In this document: piece by piece, positions 16,039-24,563 of the stretch | How positions within the stretch are numbered: position 1 is the first letter of the stretch | How the letters are laid out: each line of letters starts with the position of its first letter | Origin: Devosia sp. | Lineage (GTDB): Bacteria > Pseudomonadota > Alphaproteobacteria > Rhizobiales > Devosiaceae | DNA length: 40,260 nucleotides | NCBI GenBank assembly: GCA_026126125.1 | Contig: JAHCJW010000013.1 | Span: forward strand, 1-40,260 | Direction: 5' to 3' | The notes under the pieces: model-generated | Databases searched by the model: none | The model's input: the letters and a program-made list of their open reading frames with translations, nothing else | Told to the model about the DNA's origin: nothing | Translations under genes and position numbers: made by a program

Positions 16039-17058
16039 ATGGAAACGCTTCTTGCCGCCCTGTCGGGTGATTTTCTAGGCACCCCCGTTTATTTCTGGAT
16101 CGCGTTCATCTCGATCGTGATCGGGCTTCTGGTCTTCGACCTTGGCATCCTGCACCGGGATGAGCACGAGATCGAAGCCAAGGAAAGCCTGCTGCTCTAC
16201 GGCTTTTATGTCCTCATCGCCGTCGCTTTCGGCGCCTGGGTCTGGTTTCAGCGCGGTGCGCAGGCCGGACTCGAATTTTATACCGGCTATCTGATCGAGC
16301 AATCGCTGGCGATGGACAACATGTTCGTCATCGCCACCATCTTCGGCTTTTTGCAAATCCCCCGGCTTTATCAGCATCGCGTGCTGTTCTGGGGCATTCT
16401 GGGCGTCATCGCCTTCCGCGCCATCCTGATCGGCGTCGGCGCTGCCCTTGTCTACCAGTTCAGCTGGATCCTGCTGTTCTTCGGCGCCTTCCTGATCTTC
16501 ACCGGCATCCGCATGTTCCGCCATGAGGATGAAGAGCCGAACATGGAAGACAACAAGATCTTCCAGTTCCTCAACAGGCGCTTCCGCATCACCAAGGAGC
16601 TGCATGGCCGTCGGTTTACGATCAAGGCGCCTCACCCCAATACCGGCAAGATCGTCACCTGGCTGACGCCGCTCGCCGTGGCCCTGATCATGGTGGAAAT
16701 CGTCGACCTGATCTTTGCCGTCGATTCCGTGCCCGCCGTGTTTGCGGTGACGCAGGATACGTTCATCGTCTACACGTCCAATATCTTTGCCGTTCTGGGT
16801 CTGCGCGCCCTTTACTTCGCGCTGGCGGCGGCGATGAACCGCTTCCGCTATCTGCAGATCTCGCTGGCCATCATTCTGGTGATGATCGGTCTCAAGATCT
16901 GTCTGGTGCCGTTCGGCTATCACGTTCCCACGGCGATCTCGCTGGGCCTGACCATTTCGATCCTGGCGGCCGGCGTGTTTTACTCGCTGTGGAAGACCCG
17001 CAACGAGCCCAATATCAGCGCCGAACAGGACCCCAAACGGGGTCAGCTCGAGCCCTGA
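16039..17058 (+). CDS. TerC/Alx-family integral membrane protein, probable Mn export
   Basis: Inner-membrane protein of 339 residues with about nine hydrophobic segments. Family motifs are SLAMDNMFVIATIFGF (about 89-104) and DLIFAVDSVPAVFAVT in the C-terminal half; the acidic residues within membrane segments are typical of TerC. It matches the size of E. coli Alx (321). Relatives export Mn(II) or help load exported metalloproteins with metal. A cytoplasmic loop (about 165-205) is charged. ATG at 16039 has GGAGAAGG upstream. A terminator-like hairpin follows directly. The tellurite-resistance label of the family should not be taken as function here. Confidence 0.92.
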   Translation: METLLAALSGDFLGTPVYFWIAFISIVIGLLVFDLGILHRDEHEIEAKESLLLYGFYVLIAVAFGAWVWFQRGAQAGLEFYTGYLIEQSLAMDNMFVIATIFGFLQIPRLYQHRVLFWGILGVIAFRAILIGVGAALVYQFSWILLFFGAFLIFTGIRMFRHEDEEPNMEDNKIFQFLNRRFRITKELHGRRFTIKAPHPNTGKIVTWLTPLAVALIMVEIVDLIFAVDSVPAVFAVTQDTFIVYTSNIFAVLGLRALYFALAAAMNRFRYLQISLAIILVMIGLKICLVPFGYHVPTAISLGLTISILAAGVFYSLWKTRNEPNISAEQDPKRGQLEP

Positions 17059-17077
17059 TCGGCTTTAAAACAGCTCT

Positions 17078-17112
17078 GGCGGTGGACCGGTTGACCCGGC
17101 CCGCCGCTTTTT
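17078..17112 (+). terminator. Terminator-like hairpin after the terC-family gene
   Basis: GGCGG, GG and CCGG blocks (17078-17090) pair with CCGG, CC and CGCCGC blocks (17096-17107) around a TTGA-containing loop, followed by five T (17108-17112). It begins 20 bases after the terC stop. Small bulges are present, and its loop overlaps the -35 box of the promoter candidate at 17091. Confidence 0.65.
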
Positions 17113-17119
17113 CTATGCT
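17091..17119 (+). promoter_or_regulatory. Strong sigma-70-type promoter candidate
   Basis: TTGACC (17091-17096) and TATGCT (17114-17119) are separated by exactly 17 bases. It faces a gene-free stretch of nearly 300 bases before the next start codon at 17420. Confidence 0.55.
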
Positions 17120-17125
17120 TTCTCC

Positions 17126-17295
17126 GTTCCTTCAAGAACGAGGTTTTGCTCCCAAATGATCTGAACAGTCACCCAGGACGCTTCCGAGCCATCGCCCCAC
17201 CCTGTCACCAGGGCGCGGCCTGCTCATGGAGAGTGTCGGTGTGACGCCGGATCGAGGGACGACCTGACCGCCTGAATAGGCGTCCTTTCCCCAAA
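17126..17295 (+). ncRNA. Candidate structured small RNA of unknown class
   Basis: This stretch lies downstream of the promoter candidate and has no credible open reading frame. Seen in it are the hairpin CGTTC/GAACG at its 5-prime end, CCCTG-TCAC-CAGGG in the middle (around 17200-17213), a 7-base long-range complement (AGGACGC at 17175-17181 with GCGTCCT at 17280-17286), and a competing hairpin CGCCT-GAAT-AGGCG (17269-17282) followed by TCCTTT. A transcript of about 165 bases would be 6S-like in size, but I cannot match it to 6S or any other named class. It could instead be the leader of the small gene at 17420. Confidence 0.35.
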
Positions 17296-17419
17296 TTGCA
17301 TCGCTGCTCCCCACGCGTCGTCATCGCCTCGCGTCGAACGCCGTTTTCCCGCGCTCGTTGCGCATCGCTATTTTTTCAAGAACCGCCCCCACAAGCGTGC
17401 CGGGCGGAAAGGAAAACTC

Positions 17420-17590
17420 ATGCCCAAAAATCCGCATCAACGTCCCCAACCCATCCAGCGCAATCACAGCGTTCCCCGCCACGGGACGCAGCAACCGCCC
17501 ACCGGCAAACAGCCGCCAAAGAAAGCGCCGCCACCGGCACCGGTCCCGACGCTGGAAAGCCTGCTGGCGCAGGAGAGCCGCAAAAACTGA
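17420..17590 (+). CDS. Small basic proline-rich protein of unknown function
   Basis: Protein of 56 residues with ATG at 17420 and a good ribosome binding site (AAAGGAAA 5-12 bases upstream). It is rich in Pro, Gln, Lys and Arg (PPTGKQPPKKAPPPAPVP) and ends in a short amphipathic segment TLESLLAQESRKN. It has no signal peptide or membrane segment and is probably disordered apart from the C-terminus. It lies within overlapping frames of other spurious ORFs; the ribosome binding site and following hairpins favour this one. No family recognised. Confidence 0.55.
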   Translation: MPKNPHQRPQPIQRNHSVPRHGTQQPPTGKQPPKKAPPPAPVPTLESLLAQESRKN

Positions 17591-17635
17591 GCGTGCGGGA
17601 GGGGCCACGGCCCCCCTTGCCGCAGCTTGCCACGT

Positions 17636-17662
17636 TGCGGCACGAGTCTTGCCGCATTTTCT
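17636..17662 (+). terminator. Terminator-like hairpin after the small proline-rich gene
   Basis: TGCGGCA (17636-17642) pairs perfectly with TGCCGCA (17650-17656), followed by TTTTCT. A second hairpin, GGGGCC-AC-GGCCCC (17601-17614), lies just upstream. Confidence 0.55.
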
Positions 17663-17699
17663 GGTTAACCAGGGGAAAAGGAAGCCAAGGAGATGGGCC

Positions 17700-18107
17700 A
17701 TGGGAGCCATCCACGAAATCGTCTTCGACTGCGACAAGCCGGCCGTTCTGGCCAAATTCTGGGCCAGCCTGCTCGATGGCTACGCCGTGCGGCCCTATGA
17801 CGATGTCGAGATCGCCAAGCTCGCCGCGCTCGGGTTCACGCCAGACACCGACCCCACGGTGATGGTCGACGGGCCGGGACCATCACTGTGTTTCCAGAAT
17901 GTCGAGGGACGGCGCCACGACAATAATCGCGTGCATTTCGACATCGACGCCGGCGACCGCGCCGCCGAGGTCGAGCGGCTCAAGGCCATTGGCGCCAGCG
18001 TCGAGCGCGTGCTGCCCACCTATACGGTGATGCGCGATCCGGAAGGCAATCAGTTCTGTCTCGTGGACCGGCGCGACGCGCGGGAGACACAGCGCAGCGC
18101 GGCGTGA
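17700..18107 (+). CDS. VOC (glyoxalase-like) superfamily protein
   Basis: Protein of 135 residues with the paired beta-alpha-beta-beta-beta modules of the vicinal oxygen chelate fold. It starts MGAIHEIVFDCDKPAVLAKFW (first 20 residues typical of the Glyoxalase_6 type) and has NNRVHFDIDAGD in the middle and VMRDPEGNQFCLVD near the end. The His in VHFDI and Glu in PEGN are the positions that bind metal in related enzymes. ATG at 17700 is preceded by AAGGAG. Substrate unknown; such proteins include lyases, dioxygenases and antibiotic-binding proteins. Transcribed alone, converging on apt. Confidence 0.85.
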   Translation: MGAIHEIVFDCDKPAVLAKFWASLLDGYAVRPYDDVEIAKLAALGFTPDTDPTVMVDGPGPSLCFQNVEGRRHDNNRVHFDIDAGDRAAEVERLKAIGASVERVLPTYTVMRDPEGNQFCLVDRRDARETQRSAA

Positions 18108-18114
18108 GCAATGC

Positions 18115-18137
18115 CCGGGCGCCGTGGCGGCGCCCGG
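18115..18137. repeat. Perfect GC-rich hairpin between convergent VOC and apt genes
   Basis: CCGGGCGCC (18115-18123) and GGCGCCCGG (18129-18137) form a perfect 9-base stem with a 5-base loop. There is no T run on either strand, so it is at best a Rho-assisted or bidirectional transcript end. Confidence 0.6.
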
Positions 18138-18146
18138 CGGAGGCAA

Positions 18147-18680
18147 TCAGTGCCCATCGAACTCGATCAGGGACTGCACCGTGACCTGTTCGGCACGCAA
18201 CCGGTCGGCGCCGCCCAGATCGGGCAGATCGATGACGAAGGCCGCGCCGGCCACCGTCGCGCCGGTGCGGCGGAGCAGGCCGACAGCGGCGATGGCCGTG
18301 CCGCCCGTGGCGATCAGATCATCGACCAGCAACACCTTGTCGTGGGCGCCAATGACATCGGCATGGATCTCGATGGTGTCGACGCCATATTCGAGCGCAT
18401 AGTTCTGCCCGATGGTTTCGCCGGGCAGCTTGCCCTTCTTGCGGATCGGAATGAAGCCGACGCTCAGCGCGATGGCGACGCCAGCGCCGAAAATGAAGCC
18501 GCGCGCCTCGATGCCGGCAACATGGGTGATCCCCTGCCCGCGATGGGCGGCGGCGATTCGCTCGACGCTTTCCTTGAAACCACCGGGGTGCTCGATCAGC
18601 GTGGTGATGTCGCGGAACAGGATGCCCTTCTTGGGATAGTCCGGAATCGTGCGGACGAGCGACTTGAGGTCGAGCGACAT
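18147..18680 (-). CDS. apt: Adenine phosphoribosyltransferase
   Basis: Purine-salvage enzyme making AMP from adenine and PRPP, 177 residues (E. coli 183). N-terminal FPKKGILFRDITTL-type block appears as YPKKGILFRDITTL (about 15-28). GIEARGFIFG lies near 58-67. The PRPP-binding loop is VLLVDDLIATGGTA (about 116-129). ATG at 18680 is preceded by AAAGG-type purines. It lies 23 bases downstream of the small gene at 18704-18898 and is probably co-transcribed with it. The adenine deaminase gene at the right edge acts on the same base by another route. Confidence 0.96.
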   Translation of the reverse strand: MSLDLKSLVRTIPDYPKKGILFRDITTLIEHPGGFKESVERIAAAHRGQGITHVAGIEARGFIFGAGVAIALSVGFIPIRKKGKLPGETIGQNYALEYGVDTIEIHADVIGAHDKVLLVDDLIATGGTAIAAVGLLRRTGATVAGAAFVIDLPDLGGADRLRAEQVTVQSLIEFDGH

Positions 18681-18703
18681 GGAAAGCCTTGGCTGAGGAA
18701 AGA

Positions 18704-18898
18704 TCAGGGAGTGCGGCGGCCCACGATATGGCGGGCGATGACGCCGGCATTATAGGCGACGCTGCGGGTTGCGTTGATCGCCGCGTCACGCGCCTTGGGA
18801 TTGTTGGCCACGGCCTGAATGCCCGCCCGCACGGCCGGATGGCGGCTGACGGTGATGGCAGCGCTCACCACGGTGACGGCCAGGCGAATGGCGGACAT
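18704..18898 (-). CDS. Small conserved-looking protein of unknown function
   Basis: Protein of 64 residues starting MSAIRLAVTVVSAAITVSRHP, with a mildly hydrophobic helical N-terminus, then an Ala/Arg-rich segment (ARDAAINATRSVAYNAGVIARH). It could be a short amphipathic membrane-associated helix pair. ATG at 18898 is preceded by GAGGA. A well-spaced promoter candidate lies upstream (18935-18963) and apt follows at 23 bases. No family recognised. Confidence 0.65.
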   Translation of the reverse strand: MSAIRLAVTVVSAAITVSRHPAVRAGIQAVANNPKARDAAINATRSVAYNAGVIARHIVGRRTP

Positions 18899-18934
18899 GG
18901 CTTTATCCTCGTCGGCAACACGAACGGTGAGCTG

Positions 18935-18963
18935 AATATTGCGGCCAACGCCGCCAATGACAA
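18935..18963 (-). promoter_or_regulatory. Promoter candidate for the small gene and apt
   Basis: On the minus strand TTGTCA (18963-18958) and AATATT (18940-18935) are spaced by exactly 17 bases, 36 bases upstream of the small gene start and just after the pet operon terminator. Confidence 0.55.
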
Positions 18964-18984
18964 GGGTATTGCGCCATTGTGCGC

Positions 18985-19012
18985 AAAGAAAAGGGGCCCG
19001 GCGGGCCCCTTT
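18985..19012 (-). terminator. Rho-independent terminator of the petABC operon
   Basis: AAAGGGGCCC (18990-18999) and GGGCCCCTTT (19003-19012) form a perfect 10-base stem with a 3-base loop. On the minus strand it is followed by TTTTCTTT. It lies 50 bases downstream of the cytochrome c1 stop. Confidence 0.9.
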
Positions 19013-19062
19013 GGAATATTCGCACTTGAGCGCATGTCCTTGGACCGCAAAGCGGCCGATGG

Positions 19063-19917
19063 TCAGTGCTCGATGCCGGCCCAGAGCTTGCGCTTGGTGG
19101 CGTACATCAGGCCGGCGAACAGCCCGAGGAACAACAGTACGGCAAAACCCGTCTGCTTGCGCGACACCAGGTGCGGCTCGGCCATCCACATCATGAAGGC
19201 CGCGACGTCCTTGCCATACTGGTCAACGGTTTCGGGAACCGTCGAGCCGTCTTCGCCGGGCTCATAGGTTACCGAACCATCCGAGAGCGGCGGCGCCATG
19301 CCGATGGCATGACCGGGGAAGTAGTCGTTGTAATACTGACCATCACCCAGAACGAAGCCTTCCGGCGCCGTCGGGGGCACTTCCTCATGATAGCCGATCA
19401 TCAGGGCGTGGATGTAGTCCGGGCCGCCTTCCTGATAACCGGTGAAGTAGTTGGTCACCCACCAGGGGAACGGATCGGTCACGCCGCGGGCCTTGGCCAG
19501 CACCGAGAAGTCCGGCGGCAGCGCGCCGCCCATGGCATCGCGGGCATCCTGGTCGGATGCGAAGGGCGAGGGCCAGCGATCGGCCGGAACGGCCGGACGC
19601 ACACCACCATCGGCGGTGGGGTCGGCGACCTCATATTCGGCGGCCAGCGCGCGAACCTGGGCTTCGGAGAATTGCGGCCCGCCCGGCTCCATCAGATTGC
19701 GGAAGGCAATGAGATGGGCGCCATGGCAGCTGGCGCAGACTTCGCGGAACACCTGAAAGCCGCGTTGCAGCTGGTTCTGGTCATAGGTGCCGAAAATGCC
19801 ACCGAACGACCAGTTCTGCTTCTGGATCGGTGCCCCGCCTTCGGCGGCCTGCGCCGAAACCGAGGACAGACCGACGACGACAGCCAGAGCGGCGATGATG
19901 AACTTGGATTTGAACAT
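19063..19917 (-). CDS. petC: Cytochrome c1 of the cytochrome bc1 complex
   Basis: Haem c subunit of respiratory complex III, 284 residues, passing electrons from the Rieske protein to cytochrome c. The N-terminus MFKSKFIIAALAVVVGLSSV is a signal peptide with cleavage likely after AQA. The haem motif is CASCHGAH (about 62-69), and the probable axial Met is in AIGMAPPLSDG. A C-terminal anchor helix (GFAVLLFLGLFAGLMYA) is followed by basic residues. ATG at 19917 is preferred to an in-frame TTG at 19935 that overlaps the cytochrome b stop. It is separate from cytochrome b, unlike the fused fbcH of Bradyrhizobium. Confidence 0.96.
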   Translation of the reverse strand: MFKSKFIIAALAVVVGLSSVSAQAAEGGAPIQKQNWSFGGIFGTYDQNQLQRGFQVFREVCASCHGAHLIAFRNLMEPGGPQFSEAQVRALAAEYEVADPTADGGVRPAVPADRWPSPFASDQDARDAMGGALPPDFSVLAKARGVTDPFPWWVTNYFTGYQEGGPDYIHALMIGYHEEVPPTAPEGFVLGDGQYYNDYFPGHAIGMAPPLSDGSVTYEPGEDGSTVPETVDQYGKDVAAFMMWMAEPHLVSRKQTGFAVLLFLGLFAGLMYATKRKLWAGIEH

Positions 19918-19931
19918 GTTACCGGCCCCGA

Positions 19932-21185
19932 TCAAGCGTGTGCATTCTTGCCGAGAACGCTCTCGGAAATGCTGGTTGGCAGGGGCTTGGGCGTTTCAAT
20001 CCGCGACAACACCGGCAGGACGATGAGGAAGTAGACGAAGTAGTAAGCGGTGCAGACCTTGGCCAGGACCGTATAGATGCCCTCCGCCGGCTGCGCGCCC
20101 AGATACATCAGGCCAATGAAGTTGATGACGAACAGCCAGTAGAACCACTTGAACATCGGGCGGAAATTGCCCGAGCGGACCTTCGATGTGTCGAGCCACG
20201 GCACGACCAGCAGCATGACCATCGCGCCGCCCATGGCGATCACGCCGCCCAGCTTGGAGTCGATGAACAGCACGTTGAAGTCGATGGCGCGCAGGATGGT
20301 GTAGAAGGGCAGCAGGTACCATTCGGGCACGATATGGGCCGGCGTCACCTGGCTGTTGGCCATGATGTAGTTGTCGGGGTGACCCAGAATGTCCGGCGCA
20401 AAGAAGATGAACCAGGCAAAGGGGATCATGAACAGGACCATCGCGAACAGGTCCTTCATCGTATAATACGGATGGAAGGGGATCGTGTCGCGGCTGTCCT
20501 TCACCTCGACGCCGACCGGGTTGTTATTGCCCGGAACGTGCAGCGCCCAGATGTGGAGCGCCACGACGGCAGCGATGACGAAGGGCAGCAGGTAGTGCAG
20601 CGAGAAGAAGCGGTTGAGCGTGGGATTGCCGACGGCGAACCCGCCCAGAACCAGCTGCTTGATGTTTTCGCCGACCAGCGGAATGGCGGTGAAGATATTG
20701 GAGATCACCGTCGCGCCCCAGAAGCTCATCTGGCCCCACGGCAGGATGTAGCCCATGAAGGCGGTCGCCATGGTCAGGATGAAGATCAGCACGCCCAGGA
20801 TCCACAAGATCTCGCGCGGCGCCTTGTAGGAGCCGTAATAGAGACCGCGGAACATGTGGACATAGAGCGCCACGAAGAACATGGACGCGCCCACCGCGTG
20901 GGTGGCCTGAATGACGCGGCCGCCGCTGACGTTGCGGCGGATATGCTCGACCGAATCGAACGCCAGCGCCGTATTGGGCGTGTAGTGCATCGCCAGGATG
21001 ATGCCGGTTACGATCTGCACGCCGAGGCACATCACCAGAATGGCGCCGAAGGTCCACCAGTAATTGAGGTTCTTCGGGGTGGGAAAGTCCATGAGATGGG
21101 CCTTGGCGAAGCGCACCACCGGCAGGCGGTCGTCCAGCCACTTCTCAACGGCATTTCCCGGAACGTAAGTCGAATGTTCTGACAT
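19932..21185 (-). CDS. petB: Cytochrome b of the cytochrome bc1 complex
   Basis: Membrane core of complex III with two b haems and both quinone sites, 417 residues. Helix B has the haem-ligand pair [15 protein letters not shown], and helix D has [15 protein letters not shown]. The Qo-site motif PEWY is present ([12 protein letters not shown]). Eight hydrophobic helices are visible. ATG at 21185 is chosen; GTG at 21200 is in frame but overlaps the Rieske stop. It sits between petA and petC in the usual order. Confidence 0.97.
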   Translation of the reverse strand: MSEHSTYVPGNAVEKWLDDRLPVVRFAKAHLMDFPTPKNLNYWWTFGAILVMCLGVQIVTGIILAMHYTPNTALAFDSVEHIRRNVSGGRVIQATHAVGASMFFVALYVHMFRGLYYGSYKAPREILWILGVLIFILTMATAFMGYILPWGQMSFWGATVISNIFTAIPLVGENIKQLVLGGFAVGNPTLNRFFSLHYLLPFVIAAVVALHIWALHVPGNNNPVGVEVKDSRDTIPFHPYYTMKDLFAMVLFMIPFAWFIFFAPDILGHPDNYIMANSQVTPAHIVPEWYLLPFYTILRAIDFNVLFIDSKLGGVIAMGGAMVMLLVVPWLDTSKVRSGNFRPMFKWFYWLFVINFIGLMYLGAQPAEGIYTVLAKVCTAYYFVYFLIVLPVLSRIETPKPLPTSISESVLGKNAHA

Positions 21186-21199
21186 CGGAAAAGCCCCCA

Positions 21200-21727
21200 C
21201 TAACCGATCTGGACCAGCGTATCGCTGATGAATTCATAAGGCGGCACAACGAGGTTGGCCGGAGCGGGACCACGGCGGATACGGCCGGCGGTGTCATAGT
21301 GCGAGCCATGGCAAGGGCAGAACCAGCCATCGAAATCGCCTGCATCGCCCACCGGGATACACCCCAGATGCGTGCAGTTGGCGATCATGATCAGCCACTG
21401 CTCGTGACCGGGCTTGGTGCGTTCCTCGTCGGTCTGCGGATCCTTGAGGTCGGACAGCGGAACCGCCTTCGCCTCTGCGATCTCGGCTTCCGTGCGGTGA
21501 CGCACGAAGACCGGCAGGCCGCGCCACATGATGGTGACCGACTGCCCTTCGGCAATGGGACCGACGTCATACTGAATGCTCGCGAGAGCCAGCGTGGACG
21601 CGTCCGGATTGAGTTGATTGATCAGCGGCCAAACCACGGCCGCAGTTCCAACGGCGCCGACCGCGCCGGTGGCGACGTAGAGAAAATCCCGCCGGTTCGT
21701 GGTTGTATGTTCTGCTTGCGTGGCCAA
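21200..21727 (-). CDS. petA: Rieske iron-sulfur subunit of the cytochrome bc1 complex
   Basis: The [2Fe-2S] subunit of complex III. Cluster ligands are in CTHLGCIP and CPCHGSHYD. The N-terminus has a twin-arginine motif ([14 protein letters not shown]) and a membrane anchor. TTG at 21727 gives 175 residues beginning about 11 residues before the Arg pair, as in other alphaproteobacterial Rieske proteins; GGGGA lies upstream. An in-frame ATG at 21787 would add 20 residues before the twin-arginine motif and is less likely. It is the first gene of the operon, divergent from trmL. Confidence 0.95.
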   Translation of the reverse strand: MATQAEHTTTNRRDFLYVATGAVGAVGTAAVVWPLINQLNPDASTLALASIQYDVGPIAEGQSVTIMWRGLPVFVRHRTEAEIAEAKAVPLSDLKDPQTDEERTKPGHEQWLIMIANCTHLGCIPVGDAGDFDGWFCPCHGSHYDTAGRIRRGPAPANLVVPPYEFISDTLVQIG

Positions 21728-21876
21728 GGTCCGTATCCCCGTACGATGCACAAATGACGGAGCCGGCACCGGAACAGTCGCCTGCATAAGCAGAATCGAC
21801 CGCCGGGCGCCCTCAAGCGGTCCGTCAGGTGTGGTTCTTTTTGCACTGTCGGAAGGGCTTGTCCAGTCTGGGCCTC

Positions 21877-21905
21877 GTGACAGCCCACAACTGCGACACT
21901 ATACC
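21877..21905 (+). promoter_or_regulatory. Promoter candidate for trmL
   Basis: GTGACA (21877-21882) and TATACC (21900-21905) are separated by 17 bases, 49 bases upstream of the trmL start. No equally clear minus-strand promoter for petABC was found in the same gap. Confidence 0.45.
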
Positions 21906-21953
21906 CGGGCCAAGCCCGATTTGCGGGTCTTCCCATTTCCCATCGGCGGACCC

Positions 21954-22424
21954 ATGAGCATCGACATCGCCCTCTACCAGCCCGACATCGCCAACAACAC
22001 CGGCACACTGCTGCGCCTCGGCGCCTGCCTTGGGCTGGCGGTCCATGTCATTCACCCCGCCGGCTTTCCCATCAGCCCCAAGACCCTGGCCCGCGCCGGC
22101 CTCGATTATGTCGAGCACGCCGTCTTGCGCGAACACGTCAATTTCGAGCAGTTCGACGCCTGGCGGCGCGCCGCCGACCGGCGGCTGGTGCTGCTGAGCA
22201 CCAAGGCTTCAGAATCGGCCTATGAGGCCCGCTATGCGAGCGGCGATATCATTCTGCTGGGCCGCGAGAGCGCCGGTGTGCCTGACGACATCGCGGCGCT
22301 GGCCGACCTGCGTGTGCGCATTCCGATGCGACCCGAGCGCCGCTCGCTCAATGTGGCGCTGGCCGGAGCGATGATCGCCGGCGAAGCCATGCGACAGATC
22401 GAGGGCTTTACAGCGCTCGCCTGA
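21954..22424 (+). CDS. trmL: tRNA (cytidine/uridine-34-2-prime-O)-methyltransferase TrmL
   Basis: SPOUT-class methyltransferase of 156 residues (E. coli 157) that methylates the wobble ribose of tRNA-Leu using S-adenosylmethionine. It starts [21 protein letters not shown], whose N-terminal IALYQPxIxxNTG block is diagnostic. The trefoil-knot cofactor motifs are [11 protein letters not shown] and [19 protein letters not shown] at 21954 follows GGCGGA. hemF follows after 19 bases on the same strand. Confidence 0.95.
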   Translation: MSIDIALYQPDIANNTGTLLRLGACLGLAVHVIHPAGFPISPKTLARAGLDYVEHAVLREHVNFEQFDAWRRAADRRLVLLSTKASESAYEARYASGDIILLGRESAGVPDDIAALADLRVRIPMRPERRSLNVALAGAMIAGEAMRQIEGFTALA

Positions 22425-22443
22425 GGGTTCATGTCCTGATCCC

Positions 22444-23316
22444 ATGACACTTCCTGCCGATATCGACACCAAGAAAACCACCGCCAGCACCTGGTTCCGT
22501 ACCCTTCGCGACCGCATCTGCGCCAGCCTCGAAGCGCTCGAGGACGCGGTTGCCGGCCCCAATGCCGACATGGCCCCCGGCCGCTTCGAGCGCACCCCAT
22601 GGGATCGCGCGGCAGGCGGCGGCGGCGAAATGTCGATGCTGCACGGCCGGGTATTCGAGAAAGCGGGCGTGCACATCTCCACCGTGCACGGACATTTTTC
22701 CGAAGATTTCGCCCGGCAGATGCCAGGCACCGAGGCGGGCACCGGGTTCTGGAGCTCGGGCATCTCGCTGATCATCCACCCCTGGAATCCACATGTGCCG
22801 GCCGTGCACATGAACACGCGCATGATCGTCACCGGCAAGCAGTGGTGGGGCGGCGGCGCCGATCTGACCCCCGTGCTTGACCGCCGCCGCACCCAGGACG
22901 ACCCCGACAGCGTCGATTTTCACGCCGCCATGCGCAGCGCCTGCGAGGGGCGGCCGGGCGTCGACTATGACCGCTTCAAGGCGTGGTGCGATGAGTATTT
23001 CTTCCTGCCCCACCGCAACGAGCCGCGCGGCATCGGCGGGATTTTCTACGACCATTTCAATTCCGGCGACTGGGACGCCGATTTCGCCTTCACCCGCGCG
23101 GTGGGCGAGGCGTTTGACACCATCTATCCGGAACTGGTGCGGCGCAATTTCGAGACGGCATGGACCGAAGCCGAGCGGGACGAGCAATTGGTGCGTCGCG
23201 GCCGCTATGTCGAATTCAACCTGCTCTATGACCGGGGCACCACTTTCGGGCTGAAGACCGGGGGCAATGTGAATTCGATTCTCTCCTCCATGCCGCCGGC
23301 GGTGCGCTGGCCCTGA
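22444..23316 (+). CDS. hemF: Oxygen-dependent coproporphyrinogen III oxidase
   Basis: Haem-biosynthesis enzyme converting coproporphyrinogen III to protoporphyrinogen IX with O2, 290 residues (E. coli 299). Family blocks include [15 protein letters not shown] (about 112-126), [10 protein letters not shown] and [14 protein letters not shown] near the end. ATG at 22444, with GAGGG about 14 bases upstream. Its place between the aerobic bc1 operon and downstream genes fits aerobic respiration; the operon link is with trmL and the AAA ATPase. Confidence 0.97.
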   Translation: MTLPADIDTKKTTASTWFRTLRDRICASLEALEDAVAGPNADMAPGRFERTPWDRAAGGGGEMSMLHGRVFEKAGVHISTVHGHFSEDFARQMPGTEAGTGFWSSGISLIIHPWNPHVPAVHMNTRMIVTGKQWWGGGADLTPVLDRRRTQDDPDSVDFHAAMRSACEGRPGVDYDRFKAWCDEYFFLPHRNEPRGIGGIFYDHFNSGDWDADFAFTRAVGEAFDTIYPELVRRNFETAWTEAERDEQLVRRGRYVEFNLLYDRGTTFGLKTGGNVNSILSSMPPAVRWP

Positions 23317-23341
23317 TGACGCCGATGGAGACGACGGGCGG

Positions 23342-24484
23342 TTGAACATCACCGATCTTTCCATCAAGGGCTATCGATCGATCCGCACGTTGCGCATGCC
23401 CGTGCGCCGCTTGAGCGTGCTCGTCGGCGCCAATGGCGTGGGCAAGACCAATCTCTATCGGGCGCTCGAGCTGGCGCATGTCGCGGCGACCGGCGAACTC
23501 GGCCTGAGACTGGCGCACGAGGGCGGGCTCGCCTCGGTGCTGTGGGCCGGCAAGCGCCGGGTCGGCGAATCGCCCCGCCTCGAGGTCGAAATCGGGCTCG
23601 AGGGCCTGTTGAGCGATGCGGCGCTGAGCGCCTCGACCTTGCGCTATGGCGTCGAGATCGGCTTCGGCGACGCCAAATATGGCGCAGTCTTTGCCGAAGA
23701 GGCGCAGATCAAGCGCGAAACCCTGACCTTGCCCCTGCGCGGCAAGCGGGTGACGCTGCTCGAACGCGCCGGCCCTTCGGCCTGGTATCGGGACGACGAG
23801 GGACGGCGGCAACAGGCGAAAGACCCGCTTCTGGGCAGCGAAACGGCGCTGTCGGCGCTGCGCGGCACACTGCCGGAAGTGGATGCGGCGCGCCAGCTGC
23901 TCGCATCCTGGCGCTTCTATCACGGCTTTCGCACCGACAAGGACGCCCCCGCCCGCCGCCCTTCCCTAGCGGTGACGGCGCCGCTGCTCGACGCCGATGG
24001 CGGCAATCTGGCGGCGGTCTTTGCCACGCTGGCCCATATTCGCGGCGACACGACCGAGCTAGACGCCGCTATCGATCACGCCTTTCCCGGCGCGAGGCTG
24101 AATGTTCCGCCCCCGGCAAAGGACGCCCGCTTCTCCCTCACCTTTCCCGAACTCGCGCACCGACCCTTCACCCAGGCCGAGCTGTCGGACGGCACGCTGC
24201 AATTCCTGGCACTCCTGGGCGCCCTGCTCTCTTATCGCCTGCCACCGCTGATCGCGCTCAACGAGCCCGAAGCCAGCCTGCATCCGGACCTGCTGCCGGC
24301 ACTGGCGCGAGCCATCGGCAGAGCCGCCGCGCGCACCCAGGTCTGGGTGGTCACACACTCGACCGTCCTGGCCGACGCGATCAGCGAAGAAACCGGGATT
24401 GTGCCGATGCGGGTGATCCGGCGCGAGGAAAGCAGTTGGATCGAGGGATTATCCGAGCTGGGCCTGTTTCCCGACGATGACTGA
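23342..24484 (+). CDS. AAA-family ATPase (RecF/OLD-like, AAA_21 type)
   Basis: ABC-type ATPase of 380 residues with an SMC/RecF-like head. Walker A is GANGVGKTN (about 30-38), the Walker B region is IALNEPEASLHPDLL (about 302-316) and an H-loop lies in VWVVTHSTVLADAI. The start is TTG at 23342, needed to include the first strand LNITDLSIKGYRSI; the next in-frame ATG would remove it. It lies 25 bases after hemF. There is no nuclease domain, so it differs from full OLD proteins. Relatives include DNA-repair and defence ATPases, but no partner gene is adjacent, and its function is unknown. Confidence 0.85.
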   Translation: MNITDLSIKGYRSIRTLRMPVRRLSVLVGANGVGKTNLYRALELAHVAATGELGLRLAHEGGLASVLWAGKRRVGESPRLEVEIGLEGLLSDAALSASTLRYGVEIGFGDAKYGAVFAEEAQIKRETLTLPLRGKRVTLLERAGPSAWYRDDEGRRQQAKDPLLGSETALSALRGTLPEVDAARQLLASWRFYHGFRTDKDAPARRPSLAVTAPLLDADGGNLAAVFATLAHIRGDTTELDAAIDHAFPGARLNVPPPAKDARFSLTFPELAHRPFTQAELSDGTLQFLALLGALLSYRLPPLIALNEPEASLHPDLLPALARAIGRAAARTQVWVVTHSTVLADAISEETGIVPMRVIRREESSWIEGLSELGLFPDDD

Positions 24485-24563
24485 GAGACATTTTTCCGAA
24501 CCTTTTCCGCGCCCCGGCGTTTTGCTCATCACCCCTCGAAATTGCGATAGAAGGAGGAGGCTG

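Noticed and set aside
17126-17295. 6S RNA as a firm call
   Set aside because: Size and promoter fit, but I could not form the long closing stem and central bubble by eye, so it is listed only as an unclassified candidate.
19938-21182. Plus-strand open frame of 414 codons opposite cytochrome b
   Set aside because: Cytochrome b is unmistakable on the minus strand; the opposite frame has the composition of an antisense shadow.
21728-21787. Longer Rieske protein starting at 21787
   Set aside because: It would put over 30 residues before the twin-arginine motif, unlike related Rieske proteins; the TTG at 21727 fits better, although this is not proven.
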